The notes: generated from the letters alone by a model not told the origin. DNA of 33,993 bases from Collinsella sp. (GCA_014871665.1 WGSL01000016.1:1-33993), one strand, 5' to 3'; shown: positions 1 through 8,329, counted from the stretch's first letter. Program-made: numbers and translations.

Positions 1-33
1 GTTTTGGAAATTGATCAGTTGACGGCGAATCAT
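1..33 (-). CDS. possible start of a truncated downstream gene
   Basis: An ATG on the minus strand at 33-31 overlaps the TGA stop of the shikimate kinase gene in an ATGA arrangement. The reading frame stays open to the window edge and gives MIRRQLINFQN. A GGAG lies 11 bases before this ATG, which is a long but possible spacing. Four-base overlaps of this kind are used repeatedly in this window, so translational coupling to another operon member is plausible. Only eleven residues are visible, so no product can be named, and the frame may be open by chance. Confidence 0.3.
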   Translation of the reverse strand, partial: MIRRQLINFQN

Positions 34-563
34 AGCAGTCCACGCTCCAAAAGCATCTCGGCACAAAGGTAGGAAACGTCCTCGAAGGACTTGTTGCGAA
101 TATCAAGGGTAAGGTCGGCGGCCTGTCGATACAGCGGACGGCGATGCTCAAACAGGCGCGCGGCATGCTCGGGCGAACGGAAATCGGGGCGCGTGTCGGA
201 ACGACGAATCTGGCGAATCGAATCCTCGAAGTCGCCCTCGAGGTAAACGCACGTACCCATTTCGTGCATCAACTCAATATTCACCGGCGTCTCGACGATA
301 CCGCCCCCGCACGAAACCAACAGGCTGCGCTCGCTTTGGAGCGAACGGAGCGCCGAGGTCTCGAGCTCACGAAAACGATCCTCGCCCTCGGTCTTAAATA
401 TCTCGGTTACCGACTTGCCGCAACGGCGCACGACCAGGCGGTCGGTATCGACAAAACGCCGCTTGAACATAGTGCCGACGTTGCGCGCGAGCGTCGATTT
501 GCCCGCGCCCAAAAAGCCGATAAAGAAGATATGGTCGCAGCCGTGTTTGGTGTGCTGGGACAT
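30..563 (-). CDS. aroK: shikimate kinase
   Basis: This 177-residue protein has the normal length and motifs of shikimate kinase, which phosphorylates shikimate with ATP in the cytoplasmic shikimate pathway towards chorismate and aromatic amino acids. The P-loop GFLGAGKST lies at residues 16-24. The DTD at 39-41 fits the Mg2+/shikimate contact, R65 fits the substrate-binding arginine, and a GGG at 86-88 is the usual glycine-rich turn. A DTRPDF segment later in the chain fits the lid arginine. It is the last complete gene of the alaS-ruvX-mltG-yqeG run and follows the YqeG gene by eight bases. The symbol aroK is used rather than aroL because this is a single-domain enzyme in a housekeeping context; the two cannot be told apart from sequence alone. 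Confidence 0.92.
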   Translation of the reverse strand: MSQHTKHGCDHIFFIGFLGAGKSTLARNVGTMFKRRFVDTDRLVVRRCGKSVTEIFKTEGEDRFRELETSALRSLQSERSLLVSCGGGIVETPVNIELMHEMGTCVYLEGDFEDSIRQIRRSDTRPDFRSPEHAARLFEHRRPLYRQAADLTLDIRNKSFEDVSYLCAEMLLERGLL

Positions 564-571
564 AGCGAGAC

Positions 572-1069
572 CTAATCCTCGCAGGGAAGGTCGCGCAGGG
601 CCCGGCGCTCAAAGATACGGAAGATCTGCGTATACCACAGGTCCTGCGTCGCCTGCGGCTTTACCAAGATGGTATCGACGCCGGCGAAGTTGCCGCTCCA
701 CACGTCCGTGTAGAGCTGATCACCGATCAGCACCGCCTCGTCGGCCGTGGCGCCGAGGCGCTTAAGACCTGCCTTGAGGGCAAACGGCGCCGGCTTCATG
801 GCGTGGCTGATGGCCTCGAGTCCCAGCTCGCGTGCAGAGCTCATGACCTGGTCGCGATGCCAGTTGTTGGACACCATGCACAGCTTAAAGCCTTTGGCGC
901 GGGCGGCATCGAGCCAAGCGGAAACCGCGGCGGGAACCTGCTCGGTGTCGCGCGGCACCAGGGTGTTATCGCGATCGAGCAGAATGGCGCGTTTGCCGTC
1001 GGCCCAGAGGGTATCGAGGTCGATGCGATCGACCGAGGCAACGTATCGTTTGGGGCTAAAAATCCTCAT
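572..1069 (-). CDS. YqeG-family HAD-IIIA phosphatase
   Basis: A 165-residue HAD-superfamily protein of the YqeG type. The nucleophile motif DRDNT is at residues 32-36, the SNN of motif II follows, and a GDQLYTDV segment supplies the acidic motif that binds Mg2+. The N-terminal segment MRIFSPKRYV is typical of YqeG proteins, so the ATG at 1069 is chosen. The frame stays open further upstream but only across mltG coding sequence, with a low-complexity Arg/Pro translation typical of a shadow frame. The ATG sits one base after the mltG stop, which suggests coupling. Family members are annotated as phosphatases related to phosphatidylglycerophosphate phosphatase, but the substrate here cannot be read from the sequence. 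Confidence 0.88.
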   Translation of the reverse strand: MRIFSPKRYVASVDRIDLDTLWADGKRAILLDRDNTLVPRDTEQVPAAVSAWLDAARAKGFKLCMVSNNWHRDQVMSSARELGLEAISHAMKPAPFALKAGLKRLGATADEAVLIGDQLYTDVWSGNFAGVDTILVKPQATQDLWYTQIFRIFERRALRDLPCED

Positions 1070-1070
1070 G

Positions 1071-2504
1071 CTAATTCCAAGACTGTTGATGCTCTTCGTA
1101 GGTTTGCGAGAAGTACTCCTCGTCCTGCGTAATGTAGAAATACAGGTCATCGGAGTCGGTCGGCTCAAGCGTGGCCTTGAGCGCCTCGAGCGACGGAGAG
1201 CAGATGGGCGTGGGCGGCAGGCCCTCGTGCTTATAGGTGTTATACGGGCTATCGCTTTGCAGGTCGTCGGCGGTAACCTCTCCACCGGTGACATACATCA
1301 TGGTCGCATCGCTGTTGAGATAGCGCAGACCGTCGAGCTTGCCGGCAAGGCGGTTGTAGAAGACCGAGGCCACGTGCGCACGTTGATCGGCGTTGAGGCC
1401 TTCGCGCTCAACGATAGAGGCCAAGTTGACGATGTCGTAGTCGGACATCTCCACACCGTAGCGCTCCTTGATCTTGGCTTCGCAGCTCGCAAAGTCTAGC
1501 GACTTATACTCGGTCTTAAACTGATCGAGCATAGCGCGAATCACGTCATCGGCCGTAGGCGAATCGCCCAGCGAATAGGTCTTGGGGAACAAGAAACCTT
1601 CGAGCGAGTCGTTAGCCGCGCCCTTAAGGAAGCTATAGTCATCCACGTAGTTGGAGGCCTTGGCCTGATTGAGGAAGTCTTCCTTAGAGATGCTGTCGTA
1701 GGCCTGGGCCACACGGTCGGCGACTTGATCGACCGTTAGGCCCTCAGGGATAGTCAGCGCATTGGAGCCCGCGTTGGGACCTTCCATGAGCTGCTGAACA
1801 ACCTTGGTCGCATCCATGAGTGTGGTGAACGAATAGGTACCAGGCTTGAGCGACATATCGGCGTTGAGCTTTTTCACCGCCGCATAGTAATCCTTGGGAT
1901 TTTCGACGATATGGTTCTCGGAGAGAATCGAGGCGATAGTATCGCCCGAAGCACCGTCGGGAATGGTCACCGTAACCTGCTGTCCAGCCGTGACCTTCGT
2001 ATCCCCACCGGCGAAGAAGCCCTTGACGGCCGGCACGACAAAGAAAGCAATCGCAGCAAGCGCGAGCACCGCCACCACAATGCCGATGATCATGGGAACC
2101 GGAGAACTCTTCTTTTGAGCACCGCGACGAGCATGCGTGTTGCAGCTCGAACGGGTCGCCGGAGCAACGCCATGCGAACCGCGAGCGTGATGCGAATGCG
2201 ATTGGGGGGTCTGCGTTCGCTGGGTAGGTACCTGCTGCTTAAAGCGGGTGCCGCCTGCAGGCTGGGCCGTACGAGCAGAAGGCTGCTGAGCCGCATGAGA
2301 AGCCGGATGCTGAACCGAACGAGCAGAAGGCTGCTGACCCGTCCGTTGAACAGGTTGGGCCGAACGAGAGAAGGACTGCACCGGGCGCGCGGCAGGCTGA
2401 GCTGCGCGCTGCGTCGGCTGTGCCGGACGCTGGCCAGGCTGGGCAGGGCGCGACTCCGGCTGACGTGTACGATTCGGCTGGCGCGGATCGGAAGCACTAG
2501 GCAT
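1071..2504 (-). CDS. mltG: endolytic murein transglycosylase MltG (YceG)
   Basis: A 477-residue inner-membrane enzyme that cleaves nascent glycan strands and sets peptidoglycan chain length. Residues 1-135 are a cytoplasmic, disordered Pro/Gln/Arg-rich stretch with repeated AQP and QQPSAR units. A single membrane segment follows at about 138-160, then the extracytoplasmic YceG domain. The motif ASIVERE at 362-368 holds the catalytic glutamate (E366 is the likely equivalent of the E. coli residue), and later segments SDATMMYV and GLPPTPICSPS are typical of the family. The ATG at 2504 is chosen because GAGGAGG sits seven bases upstream; it overlaps the end of ruvX by eight bases. The long N-terminal tail is unusual compared with the short E. 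coli one, but extended cytoplasmic tails occur in Gram-positive homologues. Confidence 0.93.
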   Translation of the reverse strand: MPSASDPRQPNRTRQPESRPAQPGQRPAQPTQRAAQPAARPVQSFSRSAQPVQRTGQQPSARSVQHPASHAAQQPSARTAQPAGGTRFKQQVPTQRTQTPQSHSHHARGSHGVAPATRSSCNTHARRGAQKKSSPVPMIIGIVVAVLALAAIAFFVVPAVKGFFAGGDTKVTAGQQVTVTIPDGASGDTIASILSENHIVENPKDYYAAVKKLNADMSLKPGTYSFTTLMDATKVVQQLMEGPNAGSNALTIPEGLTVDQVADRVAQAYDSISKEDFLNQAKASNYVDDYSFLKGAANDSLEGFLFPKTYSLGDSPTADDVIRAMLDQFKTEYKSLDFASCEAKIKERYGVEMSDYDIVNLASIVEREGLNADQRAHVASVFYNRLAGKLDGLRYLNSDATMMYVTGGEVTADDLQSDSPYNTYKHEGLPPTPICSPSLEALKATLEPTDSDDLYFYITQDEEYFSQTYEEHQQSWN

Positions 2505-2925
2505 GCGAAACCTCCTCGTTTTTACGATCGAGCCACGTCTGCAAAAACAGGCTGGCGGCAATCATGTCGATCTTGCCCCTCATCTGCTTTTCGTTGAGTC
2601 CCTGCTCGCGCAGGATACGCTTGGCCTCTTGCGAGGACAGACGCTCGTCCTCAAACTCCAGCGGAAGATCGAGCTCGTCGGCAATCTTTTGCGCCACAGC
2701 GGCAACGCGCTCGGCCTGAGGGCCGGGCTCACCGGCCATGGTCAGGGGACGTCCGCTTACCAGGATGTCGGGCTCATAGTCCTCGACCAGGTAGCGGAAC
2801 GTCTTGGCCATACCGGTGACCTCGGCGGCCGGGAGCACCTTGACGGGCATCGCCATCTTGCCATCACGGCTCGAGACGGCGATGCCAATCCTGGTCTCCC
2901 CTATGTCCAACGCGAGCGCGACCAC
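2497..2925 (-). CDS. ruvX: RuvX/YqgF, pre-16S rRNA nuclease / Holliday junction resolvase-like
   Basis: A 142-residue RNase H-fold protein of the YqgF family, which matures the 5' end of 16S rRNA and has also been described as a Holliday junction resolvase. The first catalytic aspartate is in LALDIGETRIG (D7). The DERLSS motif in the middle and the DMIAASLFLQ helix near the C-terminus supply the other acidic residues. The start is a GTG at 2925, because D7 would be too close to the end from any later start. The upstream AAGAAG is only a weak ribosome-binding site, and the gene begins 17 bases after alaS. The alaS-ruvX-mltG order is common in Gram-positive bacteria. Confidence 0.92.
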   Translation of the reverse strand: MVALALDIGETRIGIAVSSRDGKMAMPVKVLPAAEVTGMAKTFRYLVEDYEPDILVSGRPLTMAGEPGPQAERVAAVAQKIADELDLPLEFEDERLSSQEAKRILREQGLNEKQMRGKIDMIAASLFLQTWLDRKNEEVSHA

Positions 2926-2942
2926 AGTGACTTCTTAGATTC

Positions 2943-5600
2943 TTAGGCGCCGAGCGCGGTCTTGGCGGCCGCGAGGGCATCGGCGATACCGGCGGCGTTC
3001 TTGCCACCGGCCTGGGCCATGTTGGGACGGCCGCCACCGCGACCGTCGACCAGGCCCGCGATCTGCTTGATCACATTGCCGGCGTGGAAACCGGCCTTGA
3101 CGGCGTCATCGGAACCAGCGGCGAGAAGGGCCGGGGTGCCCTTCTCAGTCACGCTGGCGATGACACAAGCGACAGGGCCGGCCACCTTCTGGTGCACGGT
3201 ATCCCATACGTTGCGCAGGTCGGCAGCCTCAAGGCCCTGGAGCTCAGCAACGACGAGCTTATAGCCGTCGAGCTCGACAGCACCCTCGATGGCGCTGGAA
3301 ATGGCGTCGGAGGAACCACCGGTCAGAGCCTTTTTGAGCTTGTTGGACGTCTCGCGCAGTTCGGCCTGCAGGTTCTCCACACGGGCGGGAACCTCGTCGA
3401 CGCGGCACTTGAACGCAGCGGCGGCGGCGTCAACGAGTGCCAGGCGGTCGGCCATATAGTCGAGAGCACCCTTAGAGGTCACGGCCTCGATACGGCGGAC
3501 ATTGGAGCCTGTGGAGGACTCGGAAATGATCTTGAACAGGCCGATCTCGGCGGTGTTGGCAGCGTGCGTGCCACCGCAGAGCTCGCGGGAGAACGGCTGG
3601 TCCTCGGCGCCCACGGAGACGACGCGGACAACATCGCCGTACTTCTCTCCAAACAGAGCGACAGCGCCGGCAGCCTTAGCCTCGTCGATGCCCATGACAC
3701 GGGTCACAACCGGCTTGGAAGCGAAGATCTGCTGGTTGACCAGGTCCTCGACAGCCTTGAGCTGCTCGGAGGACAGGGCCCCGAAGTGCGTGAAGTCAAA
3801 GCGCAGGTGCTCGGGCGTCACCAGCGAACCGGCCTGGGAGACGTGCTCGCCCAGGACCTGCTTAAGGGCAGCGTCGAGCAGGTGCGTGGCGGTGTGGTTG
3901 CGGCGCAAGAAGCCACGGCGCTCGGCGTCGAGCGCGGCGGTAACAGCGGCACCGACAGTCAGCGTGCCCTCGGCAACATGCGCGACGTGGGCATACAGGC
4001 CGTTGTGGTTCTTGGTGTCGGCAACGGTCAGAACAACGCCCTCGGCGGAAAGCTTGCCGGCATCGCCCTGCTGGCCACCCATCTCGGCATAGAACGGGGT
4101 GCGGTCGAGCACGACCTCGACATCCTCGCCGGCGGCAGCGGACTCGACGGACTCGCCGTTGCGCACGATGGCGACAACCTTGGCGCCCTCGATGACGTCG
4201 TTGTCATAGCCGTCGAACTCGGTCGCGGCAACCTTGTCGGAAAGCTCGACCCACACGTCGTTGAAGCTGCCCCAGGCATCGCCCTTGGCGTTGGCACGAG
4301 CGCGGGCCTTCTGGTCCTCCATGCAGGCGGTGAAGCCGTCCATGTCGACGTCGTGGCCAGCAGCGCCGGCGATCTCGACAGTCAGGTCAATGGGGAAACC
4401 AAAGGTGTCGTGCAGCTTAAAGGCAACGTCGCCCGGAAGGACGGCGCCGTCGGCGAGCGCGGCCAGGGCCTCGTCCAGGTAAACACGGCCGTTGTCGAGC
4501 GTCGTGGAGAAGCGCTCCTCCTCGGAGGCGACAATACCCTTAACGAGCGCGACGTTCTTGAGCAGCTCGGGATAGGCCTCGCCCATCTGAGCGTTAACCT
4601 CGTCGATGAACTTGGTCAGGAAGGCGCCCTCGATGCCCAGCAGGCGGCCGTGGAACACGGCGCGGCGGAGCAGGCGGCGCAGGACGTACTCGCGGCCCTC
4701 GTTACCGGGCAGGATGCCGTCCGAGATCATAAAGTCGACGGCACGGGAGTGGTCGGCGATGATGCGCAGGGAGCGGCTGGCGCCGGAGTAATCGTCGGCG
4801 TCATAGGTCTTGCCGCTGATCTCCTCACCGAGCTTGATGAGGTGCTGCATCAGATCGCCGTCGTAGTTGGCGGTCTTGTGCTGCATGATGGCGGCCATGC
4901 GCTCCAAACCCATGCCCGTATCGAGGTTACGGTGTGGCAGCTCCGGCATGGAGCCGTCCTCCTGGCGGTCGTACTGGGTAAACACGAGGTTCCAGAACTC
5001 AAGGAAGCGGTCGCAGTCGCAGCCGGGCTTGCAGTCGGGGCTGCCGCAACCGACCTCCTCGCCCATGTCAAAGTAGATCTCGGAGCACGGACCGCAGGGG
5101 CCGGTGGGGCCAGCGGCCCAGAAGTTGTCGTCCTCGCCCAAGCGGGAGATGTGGTCCTCGGCAACGCCCAGGGAGCGCCACACGTCATGGGTCTCATCGT
5201 CCTCGGTAAAGACGGTAAAGTACAGGCGGTCGAGCGGCAGCTTGAACTCCTTGGTGATGAGCTCAAAGGCCCAGGCGCAAGCCTGCTCCTTGGAGACGCC
5301 GCCAAAAGAGAAATCGCCGAGCATCTCGAAGAACGACAGGTGACGGCCGTCCTCGCCGATGCAGTCGATGTCGTTGGTGCGGACGCACTTCTGGCAGGAG
5401 ATCGCGCCAATCTCCTTCATGGTCTTCTTGCCCTGGTAGTACTCCTTAAACTGGTTCATGCCGGCGTTGGCAAGCAGCAGTGAAGGATCGTCGGGGACGA
5501 GGGACGAAGAAGGATAGAGCTTAAGACCGCGCTCCTCAAAGAAGTTGAGGAACTTGGAGCGAATCTCGGCCGTAGTCATTGACGGGTAGTCAGCACTCAT
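2943..5600 (-). CDS. alaS: alanyl-tRNA synthetase
   Basis: An 885-residue class II synthetase that attaches alanine to tRNA-Ala and hydrolyses mischarged Ser- and Gly-tRNA. The N-terminal catalytic core begins TTAEIRSKFLNFFEERG and contains HLSFFEMLGDFSFG and the LDTGMGLERMA motif 3 region. The editing domain has the zinc-binding RNHTATH and CGGTHAANT motifs. The C-Ala domain ends with GRGGGRPNMAQAGG. A cysteine cluster (GCGSPDCKPGCDCD) sits in the aminoacylation domain. The ATG at 5600 has GAGGAG nine bases upstream. Length and all motifs are normal. It is the first gene of the run down to aroK, directly behind a promoter-like sequence. The short leader leaves no room for a T-box, in contrast to ileS. 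Confidence 0.97.
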   Translation of the reverse strand: MSADYPSMTTAEIRSKFLNFFEERGLKLYPSSSLVPDDPSLLLANAGMNQFKEYYQGKKTMKEIGAISCQKCVRTNDIDCIGEDGRHLSFFEMLGDFSFGGVSKEQACAWAFELITKEFKLPLDRLYFTVFTEDDETHDVWRSLGVAEDHISRLGEDDNFWAAGPTGPCGPCSEIYFDMGEEVGCGSPDCKPGCDCDRFLEFWNLVFTQYDRQEDGSMPELPHRNLDTGMGLERMAAIMQHKTANYDGDLMQHLIKLGEEISGKTYDADDYSGASRSLRIIADHSRAVDFMISDGILPGNEGREYVLRRLLRRAVFHGRLLGIEGAFLTKFIDEVNAQMGEAYPELLKNVALVKGIVASEEERFSTTLDNGRVYLDEALAALADGAVLPGDVAFKLHDTFGFPIDLTVEIAGAAGHDVDMDGFTACMEDQKARARANAKGDAWGSFNDVWVELSDKVAATEFDGYDNDVIEGAKVVAIVRNGESVESAAAGEDVEVVLDRTPFYAEMGGQQGDAGKLSAEGVVLTVADTKNHNGLYAHVAHVAEGTLTVGAAVTAALDAERRGFLRRNHTATHLLDAALKQVLGEHVSQAGSLVTPEHLRFDFTHFGALSSEQLKAVEDLVNQQIFASKPVVTRVMGIDEAKAAGAVALFGEKYGDVVRVVSVGAEDQPFSRELCGGTHAANTAEIGLFKIISESSTGSNVRRIEAVTSKGALDYMADRLALVDAAAAAFKCRVDEVPARVENLQAELRETSNKLKKALTGGSSDAISSAIEGAVELDGYKLVVAELQGLEAADLRNVWDTVHQKVAGPVACVIASVTEKGTPALLAAGSDDAVKAGFHAGNVIKQIAGLVDGRGGGRPNMAQAGGKNAAGIADALAAAKTALGA

Positions 5601-5646
5601 AGAGGGAATCTCCTCGGTTTCACATCGAAACAGTTCAAACGTAACG

Positions 5647-5674
5647 ATATTACCATCCCGCCGCGCAAGTGCAA
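5647..5674 (-). promoter_or_regulatory. predicted promoter for the alaS operon
   Basis: On the minus strand TTGCAC (5674-5669) and TAATAT (5652-5647) are separated by 16 bases, a reasonable housekeeping -35/-10 pair. Transcription would start about 40 bases before the alaS ATG. The -35 overlaps the T-run of the preceding terminator, so the two elements are packed back to back. This is a consensus match only. Confidence 0.45.
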
Positions 5675-5702
5675 AAAAGAGGGTCGGCACAATGCCGACC
5701 CT
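5673..5702 (-). terminator. intrinsic terminator after the AI-2E-type permease gene
   Basis: A perfect 10-bp stem (AGGGTCGGCA with its complement, 5680-5702) with a 3-base loop is followed on the minus strand by CTTTTTT. It lies 50 bases after the permease stop codon and separates the sigma-factor cluster from alaS. Confidence 0.9.
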
Positions 5703-5752
5703 TCAGCGAAATTGCATGTTAGCGCGTATGAATATTAACCCGAATTACCCCG

Positions 5753-7162
5753 CTAGTTGTCGTCATCGTCCATGGAGCCGTCGATGCCGGTTTTGGTATC
5801 GTCGTCCGAGTTGGAGTCATCGTCCTTGGAGAAGGGATTCTTGAAGAAGCCCGTGGCATCGGGTTGCAAACCCGAGAGCTTGATCCAGGGATTATCGAAC
5901 TCGGGCTTAGGCATCGCCTGGGCCTCGGGCGCAGTCTCGTTACCGATGAGCTCGGACTCATAGATGAAGGTGTCGTCACCGAGCGCGTCGTAAGCGGCGA
6001 CCGGGTTGCCATCGGCATCGCGGTACGGCGTGCCCTTAAACACGGCGCCGTCATAGGCCACAAGCTGGCGGCCGGTCTCATTCTCGAAGTAGTACACGAA
6101 GATACCCTTGGGGGCCGCGCACAGCGGGATGGCAATAATCATGCCGATGGGGCCCATGAGTGCCGAGCCAATAACGAGCGCCGTGAGGCTCATGATGGGA
6201 TGCACCTGCACCGAGCTCTGCATGACCTTAGGAGAAATCACGTTGTCGGTGACGTTTTGCGCGACCATCGTCACGATGAGCGTCCATAACGCCAACATGG
6301 GGCTGAACATGAAACCGAGCACCGTGGCGATTGCTGCGCTCACCCAAGGACCGACGACCGGAACCAAATGCATGATGCCGGTAAAGATAGCCATGAGCGC
6401 CGCATACGGATGGCCGATGATCATAAAACCGATAAAGGCGAGGAAACCACCGCAGATGGACGTCACGACCATACCGCGCATGTAGCCGCCGACAGAGCGA
6501 GAAAGGATGGCGACCATAAAACGGTACGAGGTCTCCTTCTCCTGACCGATGATGGTGCAAATCTCGTGGTGCATGCGAGGGTAGTCGCAGGCCATCCAGT
6601 ACGCAAGCACCAGACCAAGGAAGATAACGAACAACTGCGAAGCCGTATTGGTGATGAGCGGGAACACACCGCGGCCAAGCTCGGCAGCGATCTGAGACAC
6701 ATACTTCGATGCCACGGCAACCAGCGACGAAAGATTATCGTCCAAATACTCCTTGAGCGGCGTGTTGTTGAGCGTCTTGGCATGCGAGATCATCTCGTTG
6801 AGATCGCCACCCGCAACACGAAGCTGCTCGGGCAGGCGGCTCAGGACTTCCATGATCTGACCAAAGAGAATCGGCGACAAGATGCAAACGACACCGACGA
6901 GCACGGCAACAACAACAATAAGCGCGATAAGCGAACCGATGCCGCGATTCACGCCATGGTGCTCGAGCCAGTTGGTGATCGGGGACATCACAAAGGCAAT
7001 GATGGAGCCAACAGCGAGAAACTCGATAACCGGCGCCAGGATGCCCATAAGGTTAAAGATGACAGCGGCGATGACAATGCAGCCGACAACAGCCCAAATG
7101 CGAAGCGTCAGAATGCGGGTGTCGCGCAGCACGCGATCGGTTTGTTGGGGGTGTTCACTCAT
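5753..7162 (-). CDS. AI-2E (TqsA/PerM) family membrane permease
   Basis: A 469-residue polytopic membrane protein. Hydrophobic segments include AVVGCIVIAAVIFNLMG near the N-terminus, LIALIVVVAVLVGVVCIL, and a dense C-terminal set (GGFLAFIGFMIIG, VVGPWVSAAIATVLGFMF, MGPIGMIIAIPLC), which fit the seven- or eight-helix layout of the family. Transport of AI-2, Na+/H+ exchange or other small molecules has been proposed for different members; the substrate here is unknown. About 130 residues after the last helix form a soluble acidic tail that ends in an Asp-rich stretch, which is longer than usual. The ATG overlaps the sigma-factor stop as ATGA, so it is probably coupled to that gene and made from the same transcript. 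Confidence 0.88.
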   Translation of the reverse strand: MSEHPQQTDRVLRDTRILTLRIWAVVGCIVIAAVIFNLMGILAPVIEFLAVGSIIAFVMSPITNWLEHHGVNRGIGSLIALIVVVAVLVGVVCILSPILFGQIMEVLSRLPEQLRVAGGDLNEMISHAKTLNNTPLKEYLDDNLSSLVAVASKYVSQIAAELGRGVFPLITNTASQLFVIFLGLVLAYWMACDYPRMHHEICTIIGQEKETSYRFMVAILSRSVGGYMRGMVVTSICGGFLAFIGFMIIGHPYAALMAIFTGIMHLVPVVGPWVSAAIATVLGFMFSPMLALWTLIVTMVAQNVTDNVISPKVMQSSVQVHPIMSLTALVIGSALMGPIGMIIAIPLCAAPKGIFVYYFENETGRQLVAYDGAVFKGTPYRDADGNPVAAYDALGDDTFIYESELIGNETAPEAQAMPKPEFDNPWIKLSGLQPDATGFFKNPFSKDDDSNSDDDTKTGIDGSMDDDDN

Positions 7163-7950
7163 GAACGAATCATCACTCCGTCGGGGTCGATCTTGTCCTG
7201 AATCTTCTTAAGCGTGCGGCGCAGCAGACGCGAAACCTGCACCTGAGAAATACCCAGCTTCTTGGCGATCTCGATCTGGGTCATGCCCTTCACAAAGCGC
7301 AGCTCGATCACCTCGCGCTCGCGCGGCGAGAAATCACGGATGGCTTCCTCGATCACTAGGCGGTCATCGGTAAAGTCGAGCTCGTTGTCGTCGTCGGCGT
7401 AACGGTCGAGAATCGAAGGGGCATCGTCGGAATCGGACGCACCAGGAGCCTCGATGGGCACCGAGGTATAGGCCGAAGACGATTCCATAGCCTCGAGGAC
7501 CTCATCGACAGTCACATCTAGATACTCAGCGATCTCCTCAACCTTGGGCGAACGCTGCAGCTCGTTGGTAAGTTTGTCAGTAGCTTGGTTGACCTTGGCC
7601 GAGAGCTCCTGCAGACGACGAGGTACGCGCACGCTCCAGCCCTTGTCGCGAAAATGGCGTTTGATCTCGCCCAGGATAGTGGGTGTTGCAAACGTCGTGA
7701 ACTCGAGCCCGCGCTCGGGGTCAAAGCGGTCGATAGCCTTGAGCAAACCCAGATAGCCGACCTGCATGAGGTCGTCGAGCGGCTCGCCGCGATTCTTAAA
7801 TTTGTTGGCAAGAAACCTTACCAGGTTCATATGGGACATGACGAGCTGCTCGCGCGCGTCCGGATCACCGGTTTCTTTGTAGCGACGAAACAGCTCGCGG
7901 GTTTTCTCCTTGTCCCAAGCGGTCTTGCCGCTCCGGGAACGTTCGGTCAT
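7159..7950 (-). CDS. SigB/SigF/SigG-family RNA polymerase sigma factor
   Basis: A 263-residue group 3 sigma factor. Region 2 is clear (MSHMNLVRFLANKF, DLMQVGYLGLLKAIDRFDPERGLEFTTFA), region 3 follows (GWSVRVPRRLQEL, then PKVEEIAEYLDVTVDEVLEAM), and region 4 holds the helix-turn-helix GMTQIEIAKKLGISQVQVSRLLRR. The RVPRR and SQVQVSR signatures place it with the general-stress/sporulation factors of Gram-positive bacteria. Such factors direct polymerase to promoters of the type GTTTAA-N12-14-GGGTAT and are normally held by an RsbW/SpoIIAB-type partner. The gene directly upstream, one base away, resembles such a partner. Because these bacteria are not known to sporulate, a stress role is more likely. 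A matching promoter sequence occurs before ftsH in this window. Confidence 0.93.
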   Translation of the reverse strand: MTERSRSGKTAWDKEKTRELFRRYKETGDPDAREQLVMSHMNLVRFLANKFKNRGEPLDDLMQVGYLGLLKAIDRFDPERGLEFTTFATPTILGEIKRHFRDKGWSVRVPRRLQELSAKVNQATDKLTNELQRSPKVEEIAEYLDVTVDEVLEAMESSSAYTSVPIEAPGASDSDDAPSILDRYADDDNELDFTDDRLVIEEAIRDFSPREREVIELRFVKGMTQIEIAKKLGISQVQVSRLLRRTLKKIQDKIDPDGVMIRS

Positions 7951-7951
7951 A

Positions 7952-8329
7952 TTAGATATCCGCCTTGAGGTCGAGGGAAAGCGTCAGGGGCGCCGTAGTC
8001 TTTTCGTAGGAGTCGCACACGCTCGCGAGGATGAGCTCGGCATACACCGCAGCCTGGTCGTCTTCATCGACCGTAGCCTGGTCGCCAAAGGTAATAGTCA
8101 TGCCAACGTGGGTCTCATCGACATCGAATTTGATGGTGATGTCATCGCAGTCGACCGCGGTGCAACCAAAGATGAAAGCCTCCTCAGCAGCCATGCGGAT
8201 GTCCTCGATGCGATCGACAGACATAGAGCACAGGGCACCAACGTTGGCTGCCGTCATGCGCACAAGGCGAGCGAGACGCGGGTCGCCGGCAACGGTCAGC
8301 GTGATGGGGCAGGTTGCTTCGCTACTCAT
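7952..8329 (-). CDS. RsbW-like anti-sigma factor, degenerate ATPase fold
   Basis: A 125-residue protein that by size, position and pattern resembles RsbW/SpoIIAB anti-sigma kinases. PITLTVAGDPRLARLVR matches the N-terminal strand and helix, and IEDIRMAAEEAFIFGC aligns with the N-box helix (usually VSEAVTNA). However, the ATP/Mg2+-binding asparagine of the N-box is replaced by phenylalanine (F54), and no DxGxG motif of the G1 box is visible in ITFGDQATVDEDD. If it binds sigma it probably does so without kinase activity. The ATG at 8329 is chosen over upstream in-frame codons because the conserved strand begins there; it overlaps the preceding gene by eight bases. The role as partner of the adjacent sigma factor is inferred from context. 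Confidence 0.72.
   Translation of the reverse strand: MSSEATCPITLTVAGDPRLARLVRMTAANVGALCSMSVDRIEDIRMAAEEAFIFGCTAVDCDDITIKFDVDETHVGMTITFGDQATVDEDDQAAVYAELILASVCDSYEKTTAPLTLSLDLKADI

Noticed and set aside
3084..5483. A 799-codon open frame on the plus strand opposite alaS
   Set aside because: It is the antisense shadow of a high-GC gene; the translation is Leu/Val/Gly/Asp-rich without motifs, and alaS on the other strand has all family motifs.
7159..7950. Sigma factor as evidence of sporulation (SigF/SigG)
   Set aside because: The family cannot separate SigB from SigF/SigG by motif alone, and no sporulation gene is nearby; a stress role is simpler.
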